Positions 29,980 through 40,186 of a stretch of DNA of 64,000 nucleotides are shown in pieces. Position 1 is the first letter of the stretch. Each line of letters begins with the position of its first letter. The notes below the pieces were generated by a model, which was not told the DNA's origin, did not search any database, and saw nothing but the letters and a program-made list of their open reading frames with translations. A program made the translations under genes and the position numbers. This DNA comes from Aquatica leii (taxonomy: Eukaryota; Arthropoda; Insecta; Coleoptera; Lampyridae), in contig CM069436.1 in assembly GCA_035610365.1 (NCBI GenBank), positions 86,863,912 to 86,927,911 of the forward strand, given 5' to 3'.

Positions 29980-32795
29980 TTTCTATCTAAATCCACTTAG
30001 AAAATATAAAATTATCAAAACTTTGTTTTAAATAGCACCTTTCTGCGGTAACAGAAAAATTCACATTGGTCAAAATCGGCATTTTCAAAATAGAACGGTA
30101 TGATACTCTTAAATACTTGCCAAAAAGTCCATTACATCAAACTACGGAAATGGCGACTTATAGTAGAATTGCCAAACAGATGGAAGCAGGCACCTCCCAC
30201 AAATGCTTTTGTAATTGTAAACTCAAAGTACGCGGGAGAATTGCAATAAAAGTTTGAGGCACTACTCGAAAATATTGTGTACTAATAACCTTCGTATTTC
30301 AGCGTTTCGTTAACTTTTATCAGTCGTTTTTAATGTGTACATAATTTATTATTTTAAAATAATATTTTCAAAAACCATCTGCTATTGTTGATATAAAGGT
30401 AAAAAATAATTTCTTTTAAAATACTTAGCAACTCACAAAACAAGACTTTTAGAGGTTATCTAATACAATATTATAGATCTTTCGCCAATAAAAACACGTA
30501 AAACAAAACATTTATCGGTATCTGATAAATAAACTATTCGAAGTATTTATGAAACAACGCCAACCAAGATAATAGTAAATTTACAACTACAGCAGCAGGT
30601 TGCGTTTTTACTTACGTGTAAAGATTTACATTAACTTTACTTATTTACATAGGTGTTTCTGTATTTACTGTAGACAATGTGCTAACTAAATGTAGCGTAC
30701 TGCATTCTCCAAAAATGTAGCGTAAGCCACGACTAATGTACTGATGGAACAAAAAGTACTTTAAAACGTATTGTGCATTCATTCTTTTTACGTAACGAAC
30801 CACCAACAGTACAGAAAGTTACGGCTTGTATTAACAAAAATAAAAATTTGACAAACTTTAAAATAACTACGTTACAAACATTATTGAAAGAAATTGAATT
30901 TAGGTTAGTTACACAAACAAAAGTGTATTCTGTTTGTAATATACCTTATTTTATAAGTACAGAAAAAAAATCACAACAGTTTGCTACTAAATAAAAATGA
31001 TATAGGTTGGAGAAGAGGATTGTTTCGTAAAAAAAGAAAGTATAGAGAAAATACCAAAAATATATTTTTTAAACGAAACTTGAGTTAACTCCGGTCATGT
31101 TGACAAACGATTAATTGTGCTACATATAAGATCAGATACAAAATTGTTTGCTTATTTCGGAACCGAAAAAAATGTGTAGACTACCATAAAGGAATGAGAA
31201 AGTGCTGTAATAAGTGTTAGATAATTAATATAACCCCAAATGAAGGGGAAAGTTGTTAGAAACACAACAATTAAAATATAAGATGTTAAAAATCTATTTC
31301 TTAAAGCAGTAAACAATGTTTCTGCGGGCAATTGAAAAAAATCTGTACAACATGTATCAGACAGGATTTACATTAGAAGTTATAGATGAACCTGTTAAAT
31401 TGGGCAATAAATCTTCTACATCTGACTCCGATTCCGCGTAAATTTTTATTTCGTTGTTGCTGTTAATTATTACAATTTTAATATTAAAATTTGATCGAAT
31501 CCTTTATATACCTAACCAATAAAAGAACAATACGACTACCGCATAGGCAACCAACAATACACGTATGCATATTGAGTAAACGTTGTATATTCATATTATT
31601 CATGCATGTAAATCTGACTTAATATAATTCAGTCGCTTTTTTAATAGAGTAAATTATTTCCATCTGTTGGGCAATTGAAGTATAGTCGTGTTTCTCTACT
31701 ATATCTATCATTTCGTTGTTTATTTAATCAAGTGTCTGCCAATCAAAGGTTTTTGTGAGAAATAATAATATTGATTCTAAAAATACTAATAAAAATATTA
31801 ATTAAGGCATTGACGGGTAATCACAGTTGAAAATACTTAACAATTCAATGTTTTTTTAATAAAAATAATTTCACCAGAAAAAACCCTTCACTTTGCAATT
31901 AATGTTGCCAGTTTCCTAATAAAACTTTTGCTAAGACACAGATATACTAAAGAAGAGAATGGGTATTTCTTTAAAAATTTCTAATATATTAAATACCGTT
32001 GTAAAATTTTATTAATCGATTTTTCAAACTTAATAAAACCGTGTAAATACTTTTTACCAGACGATGCAAGCACACTTTAATGAACCCACATACTTCTGAT
32101 TCCGTAATTACCTTCATACACGTCCAAACATGAACGCACTGCGAGATTTTTCCACACCACAATGCAACCTTTACGGTTAAACGACAAAAGTCGCCTTTTC
32201 ATCAAATAATCCTAATTATAACAGCTATTTTTAAAAACTTTTTTGTTCAAAATTGTTACTTAAATTTAAACGAAAGTATGCACTTATAGCACATTAAACA
32301 ATTATTATTAAAATCTATTGTTCGTGCAAAATTGTTAAATTTAGCGAGCAAGTATAAATTATTTGAAAGCTCGGTATAGATTATAAATTACTGCTGGGGG
32401 GGTTGTGTTAATGTAATGTTGTGATAGTTGGAATTGGCATAGTTGTCAAATGTAAGAGAGGTCAATAGCAGTTCAAATGGACAATTAAAAGCCTTTTATT
32501 TACTAATACAACGATTTTGAAAATCTAAAGAGCTTTAATATTTTTTATTACGTTTACTCACATCTGCAGCTACTGTTAAAATTTAAAAAATCGCAATTAG
32601 GGTTGTACGAATGCATATTTTTCGCTGCATTTGCCTTTTAATGTTTGCTTCCATGTAAACCAGGTTTTGTTTTGTATGTGTGGCATAATTTGACTCTCAG
32701 GTTAAATTAAGCCAAAATTTAATGTAAATAATTATTTCATCTGCGAAATTACCTTAGGATTCTAACGTTTTTGAACTTAGACTGAACATTACATA
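29980..32795. other. Unassigned AT-rich DNA
   Basis: Nearly 3 kb in which I recognise no protein remnant or repeat. The open frames at 30066-30257 and 30773-30994 have no known motif. A G run (32394-32402) and long A/T runs are the only compositional marks. Confidence 0.35.

Positions 32796-32796
<1 letters not shown>

Positions 32797-32832
<36 letters not shown>
32797..32832. repeat. (AAT)n microsatellite
   Basis: About 12 perfect tandem copies of a 3-bp unit (ATA/AAT) in AT-rich DNA. Confidence 0.95.
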
Positions 32833-33395
32833 TAAAAAAGGACAAAATAAAAAAAGAAACAATAGTTTCGAAATAGAGTGCAAATGTATTGCTTTTGTAC
32901 GATTAATTTTTTTTTAGTTTAAATTAAAAAACCATGAAATTTCTGCTCCACACAAAAAAACTCGATATGATTATTATGAAAAAGAACGCATAGAAATAAG
33001 AAAAAAAAATGCTAACTAGAAAATAACTATCAAGAATAGCATTAAAGAAGACATGGAAAATCGTTCAATTGAACATCAGGTAGAAGATGAAGCGATTAAA
33101 AAAATTAATGAACTGAACTTTGTACAACTGAAAAAAATGCTAAGAAACATTATAGTCTAGCTTTAGCATTTCATTAGTATCCACTCCAGATACTCAAACA
33201 TTATCAAAATATATATTCAGATCCTACACTGCAAATAAGAATTAACGACAACCTTAATATAAAAAAAAAAAACGCTTGGAAAAAGAGAAAAGGGGACCTC
33301 ATATCGCCAAAATTAGTTCTAATGAATATAAATACTGAGAAAAAACAAGAACTGAAATGAAGTGCACTTAGCACACACAGCCTTTGATACACTTA
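32833..33395. other. Unassigned DNA, possibly decayed RTE
   Basis: No confident match. It precedes an RTE-like 3' fragment on the same strand and may contain more of that element's RT, too diverged to read. Confidence 0.35.
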
Positions 33396-33720
33396 GTCAC
33401 ATCCTTAAAGCTAAAAATATGTCCTTTTATCAGAAACGTCTATATAGCCAGAGACATCCGGAGAAAAACAAAAGTTCAAGACACTATGGAAACAGTTGTG
33501 AGTCTTAGATGGAAACGGACAGGATATAATGTAAGAATAGAGATTAATAAATGAACTTGCAGGCTGATGGTGTAGAGACCAAGAGAGATAAAAGAATGTG
33601 AACAAACCACAAAAGGTTTTATGATATCAGAAATGATGGTCGAAAAAATTGGGCAAAAACCGCCAAAAACAGAGAAGTTTGGAAACACAAAAAATAGCTT
33701 TATCCAACCATAAATAAACA
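33396..33720 (+). pseudogene. RTE-like non-LTR 3' terminal domain
   Basis: In shifting frames: 'RDIRRKTKVQDTMETVVSLRW' is split by me as 'RRKTKVQDTMET' and 'VVSLRWKRTGYN' (family RRRTKVxDVIERIAxLKWxWAGH), then 'RFYDIRNDGRKNWAKTAKNR' and 'EVWKHKK' (family TRWxDDIRxxxxKNWxxxAQNRxxWKxxGE). The order and spacing are right for the RTE distal domain. Antisense frames at 33204-33721 are shadows. Sequence just downstream (about 33760) has 'GPDAV', which may be another RT scrap. Confidence 0.75.
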
Positions 33721-33944
33721 CAGATTTAAGAAAAGTCTATTACATTGTTATAGAAGATAGAAACGTCATTGGTCCAGATGCAGTTTTTTAACTTCTGCAA
33801 CCCATCGCATTTAATGAAAGTAAAAAATTTCAATTTGATACATAACAATATTCAAAAGTTAGAGTGTAATAAAGCAAAATCAGAGTAACTGTCAATTTTT
33901 AGATTAAGTTCGGTCTATGTCGAAAACACTTGTGAGTGTGTGTA

Positions 33945-34330
33945 ACTTGGCGAATCGATCAGGACCGATGTCTACTGTCAACAACTGGACAAAACGGTAA
34001 GCCATTTGGGAATTAAGCAGCCAAGATTGGTCAACCGAAGCACTCCGCTACTGTTGTACGACAATGTTCGACCGTACACAGTCAACAAGCTACAGAAGTT
34101 GCAACGGAAGCTCTCCATCACTTACCATATTAGCCTCCACTGACTACTATTTTTTTTAGAATTTGGATAACTTATTGATAAGCTTATAATTCAATTATGA
34201 TAATGCTGTCAAACATGGTGTCCAAGAGTTTCTCAGCCTGCGGCCTGTCCGCTTCTACAACAGAGGAATAAATGAACTTCCAATAAAATGACAAAAGTGT
34301 ATCGATAGTGAGGGTGCATATTTCGATTCA
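33945..34330 (+). pseudogene. Mariner transposase, C-terminal part
   Basis: This reads 'YCQQLDKTVSHLGIKQPRLV', 'TPLLLYDNVRPYTVNKLQKL' (second catalytic aspartate in YDN), 'TDYYFF' (third aspartate) and, after a short gap, 'AVKHGVQEFLSLRPVRFYNR' with 'QKCIDSEGAYFD', the usual C terminus. It matches the second half of mariner transposases. The N-terminal half is missing. It runs directly into a pogo-like fragment at about 34330 on the same strand. Confidence 0.82.
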
Positions 34331-34935
34331 AAAAACATTTATGAAATGGCATACGAGCTGGCCGAGTAAAATGATATTAGCCACAGATTTTCAAATTCAG
34401 CTGGCACCGCTTGGTTCAGAGGTTTCTTGAAAATTCACAATATGAACGAATCTAAGATCCAAACAGTGCCTAGTCAGCTGCCCAAAATTTTTGCGCATAA
34501 AGAACGCAAGCAGATCGGTTTCTTAACGAGTGCAGAAAAGGGTCAAAATGTCTCCATTGTTCTTTGTGCTAGTCATTTCATTCTGCTATATCTAATAATA
34601 TTCCCCAAGAAGCGAAGAAATATATTGCTGTATCAAGGTGCTTCTTATGAAACACTTGGAAATTACAATAATAGGTACTAACTACATGAAATCTGAGACC
34701 TTTGTTCAGTTCCTGCAACATTTTCAACAGTGTACAAAATGTTTAGTTGAAAACAAGGTCCTGTTGCTATTTGACGAACTTTCAAGCCATAAGTCCGTTC
34801 AAGCTACTGAATATTGCAGGCAAAATGGCATCATAATCCTATCATTTTCATCACATTGTACGTGTGAGTTGCAACCTTTGGATATAGCATAGAATGTATT
34901 CTATGGATTACCTCAAACCCTAGAAAAGTAGTGAC
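34330..34935 (+). pseudogene. Pogo-like (Tigger-type) transposase, DDE domain
   Basis: The end of the CENP-B-type domain reads 'MAYELAE' and 'FSNSAGTAWFRGFLKIHN'. The catalytic domain follows: 'NMNESKIQTVPSQ' (family VDExG; first D now N), 'RKQIGFLTSAEKGQNVSIV', 'YQGASYETLG', 'SETFVQFLQHFQQCTKC', 'NKVLLLFDELSSHKS' (second D kept, DN changed to DE), 'YCRQNGIIILSFSSHCT' and 'ELQPLDIA'. It is cut at both ends by mariner and gypsy sequence. Loss of the first aspartate and frameshifts make it inactive. Confidence 0.87.
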
Positions 34936-34959
34936 ATAGTAGTGCATAATTTACTTTTG

Positions 34960-36390
34960 ACATCATCCACAAACCAGGAAAGGACAACGAAATGCCCGAT
35001 CATCTGTTGCAAAACCCCGTTAGCACCTCACCTACAGACAGCAAACGTGATTTGAGTCGGATGCTGCCACCAGAATCAACACGAACACCGCCAGACCCGA
35101 CGTCCACCGTGATAATCATTGATGAAGCCGTTTTGGCTACGGGGGTGAAACGAGCTCAGAAAGCAACCTGTATACACAAAGAGTCGTTCAGATGTGAGAA
35201 CGAGTCAGAAATTAAAGTAGAAACCCATCGTGAATACTTAGTGGACGAGGGCTATCTTTATAAAAGAACCCCAGTAGGCGACGCTTTTGTGAAGCTGAGG
35301 GAAATGGCAAATCACGTGACGTACGTGTATCACGACGATCCATCAGCCGGACATACAGAAGCGGACGAAAGCACTCATGCTATCTTACGGATCTGTTTTT
35401 GGAACCATATGTGCGCCAAAATCGCTAAATACGTGAAGGACTGTTGAATCTGCGCTGCTACCAAGCGAGGCCCCTTCAATACCCAGCAACCGTCCGATCA
35501 AAAGCACCTACTCTGCGTGGGAAACGATATATATTGACACCATGCGTGCACCCCCTTATACTTATACTTATATAGCCGATAGACGGAAGCATTCCCGTTA
35601 AAACATGCATCAGCAACACAAGTGATTGCTCTGCTGAACGAGAAATATTTCAGTGATTTGGATATTTTAAAATCAATATATCGGACAACGGGTCGCAATT
35701 TGTGTCAGTTGCATGGAACGCTGGTCTTCGCCGGTGGGGTTGCTATCATTGGACTACGCCGGTTTGCTGCCCATCTGCAAACCCAGTAGAAGGGCGAAAC
35801 CAAGAGATAAAGAAGAGTCTGACGATTTATTTACAAGGAAAAGATCCCAAGTTGTGGGACAAGGTGATGCTTACGGTCCTTTTGAACTTACGCACCAGAA
35901 AAAACGCCGCAACTAACGTTACCCCAATAACCGCCCTCTTTGGTCAAAACCTCAAAAAACCCGGAGAATGGCAGACAAAAATGCGAATACCAGCAAAGAT
36001 ACGTTGGAAAAGCGTATAGTCACTCTACACAGAAACGAACATCAATACCGAAGTCGTTACGCTAACTACGGATCGATTAAAACTCAATTTAAAAAAGGAG
36101 ACCGTGTAATAACTCCCATAAGAGGTCGGTTTGAGCAAAAGTGGAATGGACCTTGTACCATTATATAATTAGCCGGCACAAACGCTTATTGGACCATTGG
36201 GCTAACATCCACGAACACGATCTCCGGCCTGCGCCGCCTCTACCTCGGAACAATAACGGTCTCAAAACTCCAGAAGCACCCGAGGAGCCGCCACCGGTTA
36301 AAAGAATACCACCGCGCCACTACCCACAACAGCTCCAACGCCATGTAGAGCAACAACCGCGGTCAGAAACCTTTTCAAGTTCGGGGGGAC
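34960..36390 (+). pseudogene. Ty3/gypsy integrase and C-terminal tail
   Basis: An open stretch from 34992 gives 'EYLVDEGYLYKRTPV', 'YVYHDDPSAGHTEADES', 'RICFWNHMCAKIAKYVKDC', the zinc-binding end of integrase. The core follows in other frames: 'TEAFPLKHASATQVIALLNE', 'DNGSQF'-like 'TGRNLCQ', 'CYHWTTPVCCPSANPVEGRN' and 'QEIKKSLTIYLQGK'. The tail has 'FKKGDRVITPIRGRF', 'KWNGPC' and a Pro-rich segment. The catalytic D-D-E region is partly lost between 35447 and 35700. It ends at a polypurine tract and LTR, so it is the 3' end of a gypsy element; gag, protease and RT are not in the window. Confidence 0.88.
36381..36390 (+). promoter_or_regulatory. Polypurine tract of the gypsy element
   Basis: TCGGGGGGAC immediately precedes the LTR start TGTTAC. 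It serves as the primer for plus-strand DNA synthesis in LTR retrotransposons. Confidence 0.75.
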
Positions 36391-36832
36391 TGTTACCTCG
36401 ACTCCCCACTACAAACCCCACCGCGCAAGACTGGAGGTAGGTTTATGGCTCAGAAAGAGTTAAAATAAGGACCCCAGACACCTAAACGTTGATTCAGCTT
36501 GCAAAAATCTTGCTTTGCTTAAAGAGATATGAGTATCCGACTAAAGTTTTATGTATCCGCCGTCTGCGGCGCCGATGCGACAACCGTCGATTGTTTAACT
36601 GCAAAAGTCTTTCTTTGTTAAAAAAGCACCTGAGATTGGGTGTCCAGCTAACTAAGCACATCACCGCGCTCGCTTTTGGCTGCCATAATTTACACCACCG
36701 TTTCCCGTCGTAGTACTAGTGGTTGTGCGTATTTATAGCTAATAAACATTTTACACCGTCGATTGTGCTCACCCTTTGTAGTTGTTGTAGTTTGTTTTTA
36801 CCTCTTTATTCAACGTTTAGATTTCAGTAACA
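36391..36832 (+). repeat. 3' LTR of the Ty3/gypsy element
   Basis: The 442-bp segment begins TGTTAC and ends GTAACA, a perfect 6-bp terminal inverted repeat with the canonical TG...CA. It contains ATTTATAG (36731) and AATAAA (36741-36746), usable as TATA-like and polyadenylation signals. It starts directly after a polypurine tract following the integrase tail. The 5' LTR is not seen, so this is the surviving right end. Confidence 0.85.
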
Positions 36833-37079
36833 AATAATAAATTGTTCATTATTTGTTCTTTTATTAGTATTAATGTTAATTTTGACAATGCGAGTGCCGC
36901 GGAACAGTGTTGTGCGCGAACGCGACTGTGAGCCAACGAAACCTCGCGGTAACAGTAAGAACACATTGCGTAATGTTACTCTTAAATAGAACCAACAAAG
37001 AAATTCAAATATAGCTCGCAAGACTTGTAGAACATGCATACACAATTCAGGTTTACATTTTTACAAAGTAAGGTACAAA

Positions 37080-37240
37080 TAGTTATTTTTATTTAAAACG
37101 TTTTTAGAATGCCATCTTGTGGTAAAAATACCACATAGGATAATATAGAAAACTATAAATTAGTACGGAGGGTAGAAAAGTTGTCATTAAATCCAATGAC
37201 AACTTTTCTACCCTCCGTACTAATTTATAGTTATTTTTAT
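37080..37240. repeat. Perfect palindrome with 38-bp arms, flanked by 13-bp direct repeats
   Basis: Arms 37151-37188 and 37195-37232 are exact reverse complements with a 6-nt loop (AAATCC). The direct repeat TAGTTATTTTTAT occurs at 37080-37092 and 37228-37240; the second copy overlaps the arm. A perfect structure in otherwise decayed DNA implies recent origin or conversion. It could be a foldback element or a replication snap-back product. Confidence 0.85.
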
Positions 37241-37319
37241 GTTAAAAATGTGTTACATTATGCAAAAAAAAAGCCATTTTATGCTGAAAAACAAAAAAAT
37301 TGATCAGCTTGAGCTAAAC

Positions 37320-37895
37320 AAATAAAATTTTGAACAGACAAAGATTGGAATAAAGTTATCTTTGGCGATAAATCAGGATTTGACGTTAGTATAAGTAATC
37401 ACAAAAAAAGTCACTCGCAATAAAACGGAAACGTTTCAGAAGGATTGTATGAAACGTATCAATAAATTTTCAGTGGTGTAATGATCTTGGGCTGTATGTC
37501 CACATATGGGGCTAGAAACTTGTATTTCATAGATAGAACTGTAAATGTCCAAAAATACCAAAATAATTTGGAAAATAATTTGTTGCGTTTTACAGCTACA
37601 TTAATAGATGGTAAAAATATTAAGTTACAACTGAAGCATGGTTTTACAACTAATATTACAGTTTTGGATTGTTCTGCAAGCAGTTCAGACTTAAAAGTTA
37701 CTGAAACATTCTGGCATAAAATGAAACTTGAGGTAAGAAACAACCCACAATGTAACATTTTTTGATTTACGTAGCAAGTTGCAAAATATTTAGAATAATT
37801 TTTCTATTGACCAATGTGATACTCTGGTTAGAAGTATGCGTGTTCATATTAAAACAGTTGTTAAAGCGAAAGGTGATGTGACACAATATTAGCCT
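37320..37895 (+). pseudogene. Tc1-like transposase, C-terminal half
   Basis: After a damaged first catalytic block ('GDKSGF', family SDESKF), the frame reads 'DLGLYVHIW'/'ILGCMSTYGARNLYFID' (family VWGCFSxxGxGxLxFI), 'TVNVQKYQNNLENNLL', 'TVLDCSASSSDLKVTETFWH' (family VLxWPxxSPDLNPIENLWH) and 'KLEVRNN'. The tail 'MRVHIKTVVKAKG' precedes the stop. The middle 'QQDNAPCHxA' block with the second aspartate is reduced. Mutations at the catalytic positions and frameshifts indicate an inactive fossil. The antisense frame 37459-37758 is a shadow. Confidence 0.85.
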
Positions 37896-38082
37896 AAGTA
37901 TCCGAACATTTAGGAGTCAGATGAGTTTGTTATTATTATTTTTGTTGTTCTTTATAATATTTAATTTTTAATTTTACAATAATATCAACTGTGCGAACAC
38001 ACAATTTTTGGGTTAGGCCTCGTACAAACCCATTTTTGCATTTTAGCATTATAGTTACAGATTTTTAAGTGTGTTTTAATTT

Positions 38083-38340
38083 AAAAAAAAACTGGTGTGG
38101 TCACCACACGATTTTCATATAAGGAATGATGAAGGAATATCAACATATTTTTTTAAGGTTACCTATGTTGTCATAAAACCATTTTGAAACGATAATTCAA
38201 ATAATTTACATACGTACAAAATTATATCAGAAAAAATAGCAAATACATCCACTTCCGGTTTCTTTATCACACCGATCTTTTGCCAAAGAGAATATAAAAA
38301 GCCAGCTCTACACCAAATTTCATTTTCTACTTGTTTTAAA
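38083..38340 (+). mobile_element. Inverted-repeat family 'TR-A', copy D (5' part)
   Basis: This begins AACTGGTGTGGTCACCACAC, then TATAAGGAATGATGAAGG and TTTTTTTAAGGTTA as in copy A (6679). It continues with the family core (ACATACGTACAAAATTATAT, CCGGTTTCTTTATCA, GAGAATATAAAAAGCCAGCT). About 230 bp present in copy A between these parts are deleted here. Confidence 0.75.
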
Positions 38341-40095
38341 ACACACGTAATCCTGTTCTCCACGAGATAGTCTATGCCACAACACTCACAGATTGTAAGT
38401 ACATAGAGTTATTGTATTTAAATTTACTAAAATTTTCATAATCTAGTAAAAGAAAAATTGTGACGCTGAAAATGCTGAAAATTTTTTAATTCCCTTGTCG
38501 ATTCCATAATTCACGAATTTTCTAAATAAAAATTGTATTCATGTTAAAAACAGACATTCTAAAAAAACGTTTAAAATATTACGGCGTTAAAATCTTAATA
38601 AAATGTTAAATAAAATCCAAAATCCACGCTGACGATATTAGTATTATTCGCTTTAAGTTTAGTTGGCAGCCGGACCCTATTCTCAGTATTTTGGGGAGTT
38701 TCGTTTAGTGGAAGTCCTGCGGTTGCATGCAAACAAGGGGGAGACCCCGACATCTTTTTATTAATTCGGCGCTTCTGGCAACCCCCCGAGCTATCCCTAA
38801 TACGTACCTTGTTCGCACTAACTTGCTTTACCCTGCTTCATTTGACTTTTCGAAGGAGAAGCCATTCCTTTCATACTTCCCATTTCTTGTAATGGTAATG
38901 AAGGAGCGTTTGCAAAAAAAATATATCGCAGACAAAAGAAAATGAAAACTCGGTAATTAAGTACGGCAGAGTGGAAATAATGATAATTTGAAATTAACTC
39001 GAGAAGCAGTTTCTTTTTGCTTAGAAAAATTCGCGCGAATTTAATAAATATTCTCCGCAATCCCCTTAAATGTATCCTTACAAGTACATATCTATTAAGA
39101 CTATAACGGCAGTTTGTTAATGGTACGGTATTAAAACTCAATTGCGCACTACTTAGAAAGGGGGCAGGCCAAAAAGGGTGGTCATTACAGGATGCACGGT
39201 TGGAACGAGTTGCCAACTACACAACGCAGGGGTTTAATAAAACTTGCACCACTCATGGTGCAGGGTTTGTGTTTATGATGGAAAATTAGAGTTTTCCCCG
39301 GTGTTAATATATAGTTGATTTATAGGTTGTTTGCTTTTGACGCGAATATAGTAAAGGGTTGCTATACACTAAAATCATTGATTAAAAGCGCATATTACAA
39401 ATTCCTCCCTTTATGCAATTTAAAAACGCCTTTGTGAAAATTCCAGCCTGTCGATGTAAAGAAAATCATATTTATTAGGTTTAAACGGAATGTGACAAAT
39501 TTAATTTCTCCTTTAAATTTAAAAAATTTGTTGCTTTTTATTTTGAAAAATTCCGCTTATTATTTTTCAGACATGTAGTTATTCTCATTGGACAGTTACA
39601 AAGCAGAGAGGGTAGAAATAAGGGGGCCGCATACCTATTAGAAGTAACGAGGGATTTACTTCAAATTTGTTACGTTGTATCGCACTAATTTGCCAAATAC
39701 CTTTTAGCCCTAGATCTGCCTAGAAACCAAATTTTCCGTGCCCTACCAATTCGTTAGTTGGCAAAGAACAGATGATAAAATTCCCAAAATTATTTACAAC
39801 TAAGTATTCTTTTAATTACCTACAAACAATCTGAACGTTATAAAAAATTAAAGCTTTTACGGGAGCCTTTCATAAACAAGTCTGGGAAAGTTTTTAATTT
39901 TAAATAAGTTTCTTAGATAAGAACCCGAAAGAGAGTGCCGAGATTTTAAATAAGTAATTAAGTTTACTAATCCTCCGTGAATGGAACAGACCCCGATTTT
40001 AATCTTCGTTTCTATTTAAGTTAAATTACTTAACTACAAGCTTTAAGTAAAAGGTATTGCAAAAATAATTAAAAGAAAATATTTTTGTCGCTTAC
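38341..40095. other. Unassigned DNA downstream of the antisense exon
   Basis: This includes a higher-GC stretch at 38650-38900 and an antisense open frame of 132 codons (39216-38818) without recognisable motif. If the exon at 40096 belongs to a host gene, this is its intron on the 3' side. A minus-strand word ATGAAGCAG|GTAAAG near 38832 resembles a splice donor, but the preceding frame does not fit the upstream exon phase. Confidence 0.35.
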
Positions 40096-40186
40096 CTCGA
40101 ATGCAACCGTTAATGCAGCTTTTTCTTGACGAAGTTGTTCAGCTTTGTTTTTGAAAACGAGCATAGATCGGACCGTCTCTTCCATC
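40096..40186 (-). CDS. Internal coding exon of an unidentified host gene (coiled-coil-like)
   Basis: On the minus strand a 91-bp segment is bounded by a strong acceptor (T/G-rich tract, GTTACAG before 40186) and a strong donor (GTAAGCG after 40096). With one leading base completing a codon, it encodes 30 residues without a stop, including 'VRSMLVFKNKAEQLRQEK' and ending 'ALTVAFE'. The high charge and regular Leu/Val spacing suggest an alpha-helical coiled coil. Base composition is higher in GC than the surroundings and no decay is visible, unlike every TE fragment here. I do not recognise the protein. Neighbouring exons were not found, so its introns would exceed tens of kilobases or other exons are too short to see. 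Confidence 0.72.

Noticed and set aside
30290..30330. Minus-strand CTGATAA...GAAAC near 30300 resembling a hammerhead core
   Set aside because: No two-armed stem II can be drawn between the boxes and there is no repeat context; probably chance.
33476..33721. 81-codon and 64-codon antisense frames
   Set aside because: Shadows of the plus-strand RTE-like distal domain.
38818..39216. 132-codon minus-strand open frame and a possible splice donor near 38832
   Set aside because: No motif. The splice-like word tempts assignment as the next exon of the gene at 40096, but the frame meets a stop in the required phase, so support is insufficient.
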